In this document: positions 1-9,206 of the stretch, piece by piece
How positions within the stretch are numbered: the first letter of the stretch is position 1
How the letters are laid out: every line of letters begins with the position of its first letter
DNA from: Zerene cesonia
Taxonomy: Eukaryota; Arthropoda; Insecta; Lepidoptera; Pieridae
Length of the DNA: 64,000 nucleotides
Reading direction: 5' to 3'
Assembly: GCF_012273895.1 (NCBI RefSeq)
Contig: NC_052104.1
Coordinates: forward strand, 3,720,001-3,784,000
Program-made: the position numbers and the translations under genes
Notes under the pieces: model-generated
Seen by the model: only the letters and a program-made list of their open reading frames with translations
Told to the model about the DNA's origin: nothing
Databases searched by the model: none

Positions 1-1635
1 TATTATGAAGATGTGAGTGTACTTGTTTTTTAATGAGCATACTTGTGTCGTAAACTAAAGAGACATGTATTTTCAGGTAATCTATAAAAAATTCGCAGAG
101 TCGGTAGTTGAAACGGCGCGAGTGTTTGAACCAAAAATTCAAAATGTCAACGAAATTAAAACTTCATCGGATATGAATAAAGTTAATAATAATGTTATAA
201 AAGATAATGCGGATTTGATATTTGATGCTAAATCTTTAAAACATGCTAAGGTATTTTTTTCACATTATTTTTTATAGTTGTATCTATTATTGATTTAAAT
301 TAAAGACGCATTTAATGTAAATGCAAGTAAAATTCCTTGTTTAAACGATCGAAATATGTTATTAGGTATTGGGCCAAGTTGACTGTAAATTTATTGCTAC
401 AATCACACACGGAAAGATAACATCGAGTAACACATATTCAGATTTCCTTGTGCTTTTTGACCAGCATGCGGTTCATGAGAGAATTCGTCTTGAGAAAAAT
501 TTATTAGGTGAATTAAATTGTTATTACTAGTTAGTAGAATATAATTTTACATTATATTCATAATTGACATTTTTTTAAATTTCGTAAAATTTTTCACCCA
601 TTAAATTGTACATCGCAATATTTAGATTATTTTGATGGTATTACTTGGAAGAGTGTAACAATAGAAGGCATCAGTTTGAAATTGACTAAAGATGATGCCG
701 TCTTTCTCCATAACTATAAAGATAAGTTATCTGCATTCGGTCTACATTGGACTGTTACTGATAGTATAATAACTTTGTATGGAATTCCACAAGCTATTTT
801 CGGAAAAATTGGCAGACAGGTAATTTTACCTTCCATCTATTAGGGTAGTGTTGTTTCAAAGACTACCAATAACCATAGGTACCTACGACCATATAGAAAT
901 GTATTTGCAATTTTAGAGTTAGTTAAACTTGGCATTGCAATATCATCCTTGTTTATCTGTTAGTGACTTTGCGTCCATGCATACTGTTAATGGAGTTAGT
1001 AAGCTAATTATCACAGTCCATCTTACACACGAAAATTAAGTACCAATTGAAGTAAAGTGTTCCCATATTTTTTTTACGAATGTAATTTTTTTAAGGTTGA
1101 TGTTGTATTGAAGGCTACTAAAAATTTACTCGCTGAACTAATGGATGCGCTTAAATATCTAAAAGGCAATTTACCCCTATACCCTCAAACTATAATGAAT
1201 CTCGTTTTCAGTGAGGTGAGCATTCTACTGAAATATTAACATGTAAAAATTTTGTTGCAATGTGTGGATTCTATATATACCTAATCTATTCTTTTCTCGG
1301 TTACACTTGCAGGCTTGTAGATATGCGATCATGTTCGGAGATAAGCTATCCAAACGTAGTTGCGTTGAATTATTAGAATCTCTAGCAGAATGCAAAACTC
1401 CGTTTCAGTGCGCTCATGGCAGACCAGTGATGGCCGTAATAATGGAAATGAAAGGAAATGTGCCAAAATATAATGTATGAAGCCTGCATAGTACCAATAA
1501 TAGTTATTCTTTTATATATTTATCAATTAAATATGTTTATTACTTGTTCGTTTTCAGATAAGTATGAAGAAGGTAAAATTATATAAAAGCAACAAAAAAG
1601 GAGAAGAGCAGCAAATTCAAAAAATTACAAAGTAA
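1..1635 (+). CDS. MLH3: DNA mismatch repair protein MLH3, C-terminal part (5' end outside window)
   Basis: Spliced exons 1-12 (tentative), 77-250, 366-507, 626-819, 1096-1215, 1313-1474 and 1558-1635 (TAA) join in frame and give about 290 residues. MLH3 pairs with MLH1 as MutLgamma, a nuclear endonuclease that acts in meiotic crossover resolution and mismatch repair. The exon at 366-507 encodes VLGQVDCKFIA followed by DQHAVHERIRLE, which fits the metal-binding nuclease motif DQHA-x2-E-x4-E, so the catalytic site looks intact. The exon at 1313-1474 encodes ACRYAIMFGDKLS and PFQCAHGRP, the other conserved C-terminal motifs of the PMS2/MLH3 nuclease class. MLH3 is preferred over PMS2 because of the VLGQVD lead-in and the CAHGRP form; PMS2 proteins usually have CPHGRP. 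Reading through the last intron instead would stop at TGA 1478-1480; the spliced version adds a basic 25-residue tail. The N-terminal ATPase lies off the left edge. It converges on the protease gene, 346 bases away. Confidence 0.88.
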
Positions 1636-1981
1636 AAATAAATTATTTTTATTCATGTGTGAAATTTACGTCCAAAAAATATAGATATATTTGTTATAAA
1701 ATATTATATTCTAAACTAGAAAATATTATGTGCTGTTATATCATTGACGTACAATACACAACTAGGCTCACAGTCACACCACAAAAATTGGCCGAAGCAA
1801 AACTCTACCTACGTGTATATACTTTAGACAGAGTCTTCTTTGCTTATATTTTAATTATTTTATTGCGAATCTAGTTGTTTACTGTACGTCAATTTTATAT
1901 TTACAGCCAACCAATGTTTTTGCATTATATACCCAAACATAACGTACAAATTTTTATAAATCAAAAATAAAAACTTTACAT

Positions 1982-3810
1982 TTAAAGTTCATTACGGCAA
2001 AATTTCTTACTAGATTTGTCCATAACATCCTCAATCCAGTCAATGTAGAAGTTAATACGAGTATGTACATCTGGAAAACCACTTCCACATGGTATTCCCC
2101 AAGATACTAATCCCACTAATTTATTGTTTTTTATTAAAGGGCCGCCCGAATCTCCCTGAAATTAAACAATAACATAAATATTCATATTTCATAAGTATAA
2201 AATACATAGAATTATAAGATGTAGGTATACGTACATGACAAGTGCCTTCCCCGATTCTTGTAAATGTGCAAAACATAGTATCGAAGACTTTTCTGGCATA
2301 TCGCATAGCAAATCTGCACGTTTCTTGGTTAAAGACGGGTAGTTGCAATTTTTGCATTTTGCGACTGGATGACCCTTTCGGCTTAAAAAAATTCATGAAA
2401 CTTATTATTCAAATTAAAATTTTCGTTTTTTGTTATTTTTAAAATTAACTTTTTTGTTTCACGTTTCTCTGCCCACTACTTAATTATGGTTATTTTAAAT
2501 ATAGTACGATGAATTTTTAATAATACAGAAAAGTATAATAACCTACTGACAGCAGTGAATTATACATAATATTATGCAAGAAAAAAATAATGTAGGACGG
2601 CATTTCCAAATGTTATTTCCATATACGAGAGTTGTGTACGAAAGTTTGCAAATGGGCGACTCGGGGGAATTCCGTTACCGTACTCGTAGCTGTAGGGTTG
2701 CATGTGGGCAAAATAAATACACGGGTCCCGAGCTGGAAGTGGCCCCCATCGCTACACTAAATATAAGTTATAGTCTCATTACATAATACATTGTAGAACT
2801 TCTACAACAAAGCGCCTCCAACAGCAATTAGCGTATTTGGCATTTTTTGAATTTGTATTGTTAAAAAAATGATTATATTCTACGCGGACAAATCTGAGGA
2901 AATGTTGGACCGATTTAAAAAATTCTTTCACCGGTATCTTGCCCGCTGAGTGCTGCCATGTTTTGTGCACTACGAGCTAAGCTGTGGCGAACTAAGAAAT
3001 AAATATAAGAATAAAAATAACCTCCTCAGCACCGAACCCTGTTACAATTACAATATCATTTTCTTGTAATTCATCATTGTCCATTCGTAACATATCAACG
3101 TGTTGCAGGTCCAATAATGTGGATACTTTTATAACTGCGATATCATGTAATCGCAGCGAGGAATTGTAGTCATCGTGTATATAAATATCCTCTACACTAT
3201 ATTGAAGACCACCAATATCCAAATTTGCAGTACCAACAACAACTTTTACAAGACGTGGATGGGTCCTGAAAAAATTATTATAGTAGAAGCGAAAGCGAAT
3301 AATTCTCACAGTTTTTTATATTTATATACTCATCATACGTTGTTTTACCTATTCAATCAGTTAAGCCAGTTATAGCCACATAAGGTAATAATATATTTTC
3401 GTTTAATTGTAACATCGAGAAAATAGTTTATTAACCGTAAATTTAAAAATTTAACGGTAACTGGATGTTGCGCTAAAGGCTGCACACTTAAACACATATA
3501 AAATAGATCATACTTACCCAACCAAACAATGGGCTGCAGTTACAATATGCCTGTGTGAAATAACTGCTCCACCACAAACGTGATAGCCGGTTAGGTTTTG
3601 TAAAGAAGCATGAAATTTACCAAATCCTGGTTGAACACTGTCGCCACCCACTATTCTTGAATCGCCCAAAACGAAGATATCTAAATATATATGAATAAAA
3701 TTATACGTAAGTAAAATATTTGCTATTATTTTACTTCCATTCTATCATAGCTTGTTAATGCAACCTTTTATTTGAAATAAGGAAAACAAAATTATCCAAG
3801 TGCTAATCAT
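1982..3810 (-). CDS. Secreted chymotrypsin-like S1 serine protease, 257 aa
   Basis: Exons on the minus strand: 3765-3810 (ATG at 3810), 3518-3680, 3022-3265, 2235-2381 and 1982-2155 (stop TAA). They join in frame into 257 residues. Residues 1-15 form a hydrophobic signal peptide (MISTWIILFSLFQIK). Activation would cut at R24|IVGG. The triad is visible: His66 in TAAHC, Asp111 in LHDIAVIKV, Ser203 in CHGDSGGPL. The residue six before the serine (chymotrypsin 189) is Gly197 rather than Asp, which argues against trypsin specificity and for a chymotrypsin- or elastase-like pocket. There is no clip or CUB domain, so this is a simple secreted enzyme, plausibly digestive or haemolymph. The first-exon donor (G|GTTGCA) is weak, so the signal exon is less certain than the rest. 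A TATA-like TTAAATAG and a GCAGT initiator-like site lie around 3848-3877 on this strand. The gene diverges from PRPF18. Confidence 0.85.
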
Positions 3811-4648
3811 TGTAAGGAGGTATTGATTGGAGAATAAACACACAAATACTGCATTTATCTTAGTTTTACTATTTAAGTAGCACATTTAATGATTAGATCT
3901 TTATTATTTTTATCGGAGTTCTACTCAGTAGATCAATATCACGAAGATTATTGGAAGATACTAGATAAAAAATAATTAATTTAAATACCTAAATGTTTTG
4001 TTATTCTCGTTTGTTGTGGTGATGAAAACAAATTAAAGTTCCCTTAGTCTCTGCCTGACCTCTGAAAATTTTATAGCACTTTTAATCTTTATGATTTTTT
4101 ATCTACTGCATGGTGCATAGAATATACAATTCTGGTAATGTATTTTAAAGTAATAAAAAAAATTCATCTTTATTGAATTAGAGCACAGAGCGCAAAGCTG
4201 AATTATGCTATAGGTATACTATACCAATTATGTAGCTTTTTTTTATTGTCTGTGATACATCTTACTACATCTTATAGCAATGGTGCACGGTCAGCCGTTA
4301 ACAGTTGGCTCATGGCTGTACGTAATAACTAGTTTTAATCTGTGGATTATTATTCATTATACTGTGTACTGCAGATGGCAGCTCGTTAGAAAATGACAGA
4401 ATCAGATAGCTGTCAGTTCAAACGTATGTGAGTGTATAAGTCGAAAGCCGCGATGAGCTTAGATATCGAAAAAATATTTTATATGAATAACCTAATCCAA
4501 TATTCCTAGTATGTGCTGATTTTTAAAAAAATAAACGATAAAAAATTACAGCCCAATGGGTATAATAGATGTATAATGCTTTGTTAAACTTTGTTTACGA
4601 GGATTGTTGTTACAGTTTTTGTCGAAAAAAATAAAAAGAAAAACAAAA
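3811..4648. other. Divergent intergenic region between the protease and PRPF18
   Basis: This stretch of about 840 bases separates two start codons pointing away from each other, so it should hold both promoters. Apart from the weak TATA/initiator pair for the protease near 3850-3877, I see no strong core-promoter motif. The PRPF18 side has no TATA box, as expected for a housekeeping gene. A tract at 4220-4440 is slightly richer in GC. I see no gene or clear repeat here. Confidence 0.5.
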
Positions 4649-7400
4649 ATGAATGTATTGAAGGCAGAGATAGAACGTAAGAGAAAACTGTTGGAAGAGA
4701 AAAATATTTTGGTAAGGTTTGAGCGTTCGCCACATTGTAAATTGAACATTGTTGGTGTCGTTTCTTATTATAATTACTTTTAATTTTAGAACACTTCGAA
4801 AAAATACTTCAAACGTGGTGATCTTCTGGCTAAAGAACAGGAAGAGTACATGAAGAAGTATGGTCCACAGAAAAACAGCGAGGATGATCACAAAGAAGTG
4901 GAATCTGTAAAAGGTAAAAATGAATAGTAAATTTAAGCTACTACCTTTCCGTCTGTGGCTTCGTCTGTGTTGCCTAAACATTCACATATTATATACTGAA
5001 ACGTTCCATCCTATATCACTCACTATATTCATTGGAGAATACTGAATTAAAATTGGTGCTTTGTTGAGTTTATTGTGAATATACAGACAGACCCAGCAGA
5101 TGTCATCTATGTTTCATTAGAATGTTCCCTTTGATTCATTTAAATTTCAGTAAAAACTCAGGAGGCCGATACGCAACAAAGTGAAAATGCTGCATTGCCA
5201 AGGGCAGAGGTTATCAAAAGATTAAGGGAACGTGGACATCCTATTACTTTGTTTGGGGAATTGGAAGTACAATCATTTAAAAGATTACGAAGGATTGAGA
5301 TTCAGGAACCTGAAGCAAATAAGGTATGAATATGACAATTACAATTAGAATAAAAAAATGTTTGCAGGGGTGTCTCATTAAACTGACTTTGTTATTTTTA
5401 CACTGATATTATATCACATTATGATACTAATCACACTAATCACACTAATGTTATAAATGTGAAAGTTTGTTTAGAAGTTTGTCTGCCAATCACGCTGAAA
5501 CGGCTACATGGATTTTGATGGAATTTGGTATATAGGCAGATTCTGAGCTGACTTGGGTTATAGTTTACTTTTTTATCCCAATTAAATGCTCCCTTGGTAT
5601 AGGATAAGGATACATAGAATAATAGGAATCTTGATATCCGGGCGGAGCTGGGACATGCATCTTTTATTATTTAAAATGATTTTGTATTGTGATATTAATT
5701 ATTTTTCATGTTATATTTCAGGGATTCAGAAATGATTTTCAAGAAGCTATGGACAAAGTGGATGAGGCATATTTAAATGAGATTCTTGCACTGGGCACTC
5801 AGGTTAGTAATGTTATTATTTTGATTTAGCATTAGGTTTAATATGTTCTATATTTTTTTAACTTGGGATTTTTTCTTAAGGTTGATGGTATGCGTTTTCA
5901 TTCCCAACTTGTTGCTGTTGCCATAATTTCACTACTCAATAGTTTCTTATAAAAATTAAAAAAATATATATTAAATTGTGTTTTAGACTGATAGTGAAAA
6001 GGCACACAAGGAAGATGATTTAGATGATTCTATTACCTATGAAACTATACAAGAGATGGCCAAAACAATGGGACAAGGTGACAGAATCCATGATATGAAT
6101 GTTATAATGACTTTGCTACAAGTAAGTTTATAGACATAGAAAGTTTTTTATTATTATACTATTTTAACTATGCTACAGTGTATTGTACTAGCAAGGATAC
6201 CATGTCCATTTTGCTATTATATTTATTTTTAATATGAGGGAATATAGAAAGTATGAGATGATTGTAATGTAAGTAGCACTTGATGAAAAAAGAAGAAAAT
6301 CTTAGGAATACCTTGCAACGGTTACCTAAAATTAATCTATCAAATTATATAAATTATACATACAAAAAAAGCAGTTTGGCTCAGTGGTGAGGACCTCGGA
6401 CTTTAATATCGGGGTTATATTGCCTCGCCCCTGGCCCGGTATTCAGGGTTCGATACCGGGCGAGAGTGCAGGAAACAAATTAATTTTTACAATTTATCTG
6501 CACATGTGGATAACATCACCTCTTCAAACGGTGAAGGAAAACATGGTGAGGAAATCGGCATATCGAAGAATCAAAACTTCGACGACATCTACGAACCCGC
6601 ACTTGGCCAGCGTGGATTATGACCTAAACCCTCATAGGAGGCCTGTGTCCCAGCAGTAGGAACATATTTGAGCTGCTGGTGATGATGATGATGGTGATGA
6701 TTCATATTAACAGCTTCTTTAACTTATTTTGCAGTTCTTATTAAACATATGGGGACAACAACTCAACTCTGCAACTGCTGCTGAAAAAACATCAACCAAA
6801 CACAAAATGGCTAGAGCAACATACACTCAGACACAAGTATATTTAAAGCCATTAATGCGCAAACTGAAAAAGAAAAATTTACCAGAAGACATATGTGACA
6901 GTTTAATGGAAATTACCAAACATCTGTTAGAAAGGAACTACATAATGGTAATTTTTTTGTATATAGTTTATATTAATATGAGATACATTTCTGATTGGCT
7001 TAATTCTTTTTTTATTCTATTACAAAAATTAAAGATTTCTCTTCAGAATTAAAGATATAAAAACCACAGAAAATTAAGATTTCAAGTAGATAAATATCTC
7101 AAAATAATTTTAGTGTAATAAGTAAAAACATTGATTGCTAATAATATACATTGTTTTCAGGCAAGTGATGCATATCTTCAAATGGCTATTGGCAATGCCC
7201 CTTGGCCTATAGGAGTGACTATGGTTGGTATACACGCCCGTACAGGTCGAGAAAAGATTTTCTCGAAAAATGTTGCTCACGTAATGAACGACGAAACGCA
7301 ACGAAAATATATACAAGCATTGAAAAGGCTAATGACAAAGTGTCAAGAGTACTTCCCAACAGATCCATCTCGTTGTGTTGAATATACTAAGATAAAATAA
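4649..7400 (+). CDS. PRPF18: Pre-mRNA splicing factor 18 (Prp18), complete, 342 aa
   Basis: Seven exons: 4649-4711, 4790-4913, 5151-5323, 5722-5802, 5987-6121, 6735-6947 and 7161-7400 (TAA). All junctions are GT-AG and in phase. The 342-residue product is the length of the vertebrate protein. Prp18 joins the spliceosome with Slu7 for the second catalytic step and helps 3' splice-site choice; it acts in the nucleus. The N-terminus (MNVLKAEIERKRKLLEEKN) and the SFM/PRP4-like motif (ERGHPITLFGE, residues about 80-110) match the family. The C-terminal Prp18 helical domain ends in its most conserved loop, GNAPWPIGVTMVGIHART (residues 274-291), followed by NDETQRKYIQALKRLMT. Introns hold a decayed Helitron-like repeat (intron 3), a fossil of MCM9 (intron 4) and a SINE (intron 5). 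AATAAA signals occur soon after the stop. Confidence 0.95.
5415..5660 (+). repeat. Decayed Helitron-like interspersed element in PRPF18 intron 3
   Basis: The block opens with a form of the shared lepidopteran motif (actaatgttataaatgtgaa) and continues with a diverged 'gaaacggctacatggattttgatggaatttggtat' type core and a degraded end near 'ggcggagctggg'. It resembles the better-kept copies at 38480, 45364 and 47163 in layout but is much more diverged. Confidence 0.5.
5861..5949 (+). pseudogene. Fossil of an MCM9 exon end plus intron start, inside PRPF18 intron 4
   Basis: By hand alignment this segment matches 9637-9725 with about 10 mismatches and three gap bases over some 88 columns. The source covers the last 27 bases of MCM9 exon 2, the GT donor and about 60 bases of its intron. 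The matched MCM9 residues (DLGCFLKVNG) are genuine MCM9 protein, since vertebrate MCM9 has a similar segment at the same place, so the likely direction is MCM9 to PRPF18. The copy is in the same orientation as both genes and lies in an intron, so it should be spliced out. Confidence 0.7.
6366..6705 (+). mobile_element. tRNA-derived SINE with (GAT)n tail in PRPF18 intron 5
   Basis: Near the left end is a pol III A-box-like TGGCTCAGTGGT and, about 60 bases on, a B-box-like GGGTTCGATACC. The body ends in 'ggcctgtgtcccagcagtagg' wording followed by a (gat)n run near 6680-6700, the usual tail of a widespread lepidopteran SINE group. A 91-codon ORF inside it is fortuitous. Related copies are at 7666 and, reversed, near 61125. 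Confidence 0.75.
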
Positions 7401-7665
7401 ATATTTTTTTGTATCTGATTTTTCTTAAATATAAACCTTCTCCCAACTATAATAAATAAAAGTAGGATTATACTTTAATTCAACCATAACAAACCATATT
7501 ATAATCACTGCCTGGATATTTTAATGGCAATGATGGTATTGTAAAAAAAAACAATTATGATTGTTTTGATTTTTGACATGAAACAACGTAAAAGTAGACA
7601 CCAACAAATTAAAATAAGTACCATGATGGTTTAGGTGTTACTGTGTCAGTAAACAGGCCCATTAC

Positions 7666-7955
7666 AAATTGTCAGCAGTAGCTCGGTGGTAAGGACGTCG
7701 GGACTTTAATATGAAAGTTGGGGATTCGATACCTAATGAGCTTATAACGATGCTCTACAACGAACCAACAACTGCTGCTCAAAACGGTGAAGGAAAACAT
7801 TTTTTCTTCACCGATTTCATAGTGAGGAAACCGCCATGCATAAGAATCAAAAGTTTGACTTGAATAGCGTGGTGGATTATGGCCTAAACCCTCATAGAGA
7901 GCCTGTGTCCCTACTGTAGGAACTTAATAAATGGGCTGATGACGGTGAACGAATT
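7666..7955 (+). mobile_element. tRNA-derived SINE, second copy
   Basis: It has the same layout as the 6366 element: a head with 'agctcggtggtaaggacgtcgg', a B-box-like GGGGATTCGATACC, a middle with 'aaaacggtgaaggaaaacat', and the end 'gcctgtgtccctactgtagg' with a short 'gggctgatgacggtga' tail. It is more diverged than the PRPF18 intron copy. Confidence 0.7.
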
Positions 7956-7983
7956 ATTTGTCTGTTTCGTTTCGACAAATCCC

Positions 7984-8214
7984 CACTAATATTATAAATG
8001 CGAAAGTAACTCTGTCTGTCTGTCTGTCTGTTACGCTTTCACGCCTAAGCCACTGAACCGATTTCCATGAAATTTGGTATGAAGATAGAACTGATCTTAG
8101 GAAAGGACATAGGATACTTTTTATCGCGAAAAAAGGGTAGAAGGGATTGAAATAGGGGATGAAAGCGATATAACCGAATTCCACGCGGGTGAAACCGCGA
8201 GCGGAAAGCTAGTT
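7984..8214 (+). mobile_element. Helitron-like short non-autonomous element with internal (CTGT)n
   Basis: It begins at the shared motif ctaatattataaatgcgaaa and runs through a (ctgt)n array at 8019-8034, 'cactgaaccgatttccatga' and 'cgggtgaaaccgcgagcgg' to agctagtt. The near-terminal inverted repeat gcgg-gtgaaa-ccgc forms a hairpin shortly before a CTAG end, the arrangement known for Helitron 3' ends. It has no coding capacity. The assignment to the Lep1-type Helitrons of Lepidoptera is from memory of that family's layout. Confidence 0.65.
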
Positions 8215-9206
8215 GATAATAATAATTAAAAAAACTTTATCGTAGTAACGTGACTTAGGAAGTTAGTATCATAATTTAGGTGATATATTTAGAATAAAGT
8301 CAATCGGTTTTTTCAACCGGTCGATGTTTAACTTAAAATCAACGGCCTTGTGAACCGACCAAAGATAGGTCATAGGACCAATAGCGATAGCACAGAATAT
8401 TAAGTATGGCGACAGGTACACCGCACACTACTTAGTACAGTCCCGTCTATTTATATTAATATTTTGAAGTGAAAACTTTTTTAGGCGCGTTGAGCGTTTT
8501 GGTAGAGGGTAAAATCCTCGGTTCGCGTCACCGACATGCTAATGATAATTTTTTCAACCACTTTGTATTTATATTTTGTTCATGATTTGTTTAACCCATC
8601 ATATGTAACTAAAAAATAAAACATAAAAAATTTCATATAATTTTTGCATATAGTTTTAATTACTCTCAACTTAATAGTTCCGTTTTCACTATTATCGGCA
8701 GTCCCACGACTGCTACTGTTTTTTTTAATTCAATAACTTAATTTAAAGTTTCGATCAGAACAGCTATAAATAAAAAGTGCAAATTCCTTTGGCATTCCTG
8801 TAGAATATGTAAATTAATGAAATAACGCGCACTGCGGTAACCTTAGTTACTTATTATTAAACTATTTCACAGTATATGAAAATTGAGGACTAAAGGTAAA
8901 TCAGAAAAAATATTAGCGCTATTGATTAATAAAAAATAAAATTTTATTTATTTAATAGTAGATAGAGACTAAAAGCCTTGATGCTTTTATCAAAATCTTC
9001 CCTACCTCAACAGAAAAAAAAAACAATTCAAACATGTTTCAACTTTCTTATAAAATAGGTATAAATACAAAGTAAAAACTAAAAACTAACATACCTCTGA
9101 TTTTGGGCTTGAAATGTTCTTTTAGATTTAAATTAAATCTTTCTTACAATAGTTCCCTTCATTCAATTACATATCTAGTGAGCTTTAAATAACATTTAAG
9201 GAAAAT

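Larger units (their letters stand above)
7401..9206. other. Intergenic region between PRPF18 and MCM9, mostly repeats
   Basis: The first 60 bases carry the PRPF18 polyadenylation signals (AATAAA near 7447-7458). Then follow a SINE (7666-7955), a Helitron-like element (7984-8214) and, at 8455-8560, a fragment with a conserved-looking 'ggcgcgttgagcgttttggtagagggt' type core that looks like another interspersed repeat. From 8560 to 9206 it is AT-rich with nothing I can name except the MCM9 upstream region, which has no evident TATA box. Confidence 0.5.

Noticed and set aside
2574..2786. 70-codon plus-strand ORF in a GC-richer patch
   Set aside because: It lies within an intron of the serine protease on the opposite strand, has no family features and no exon-like borders.
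6384..6659. 91-codon ORF in PRPF18 intron 5
   Set aside because: Lies wholly inside a SINE and follows its consensus wording; not a gene.
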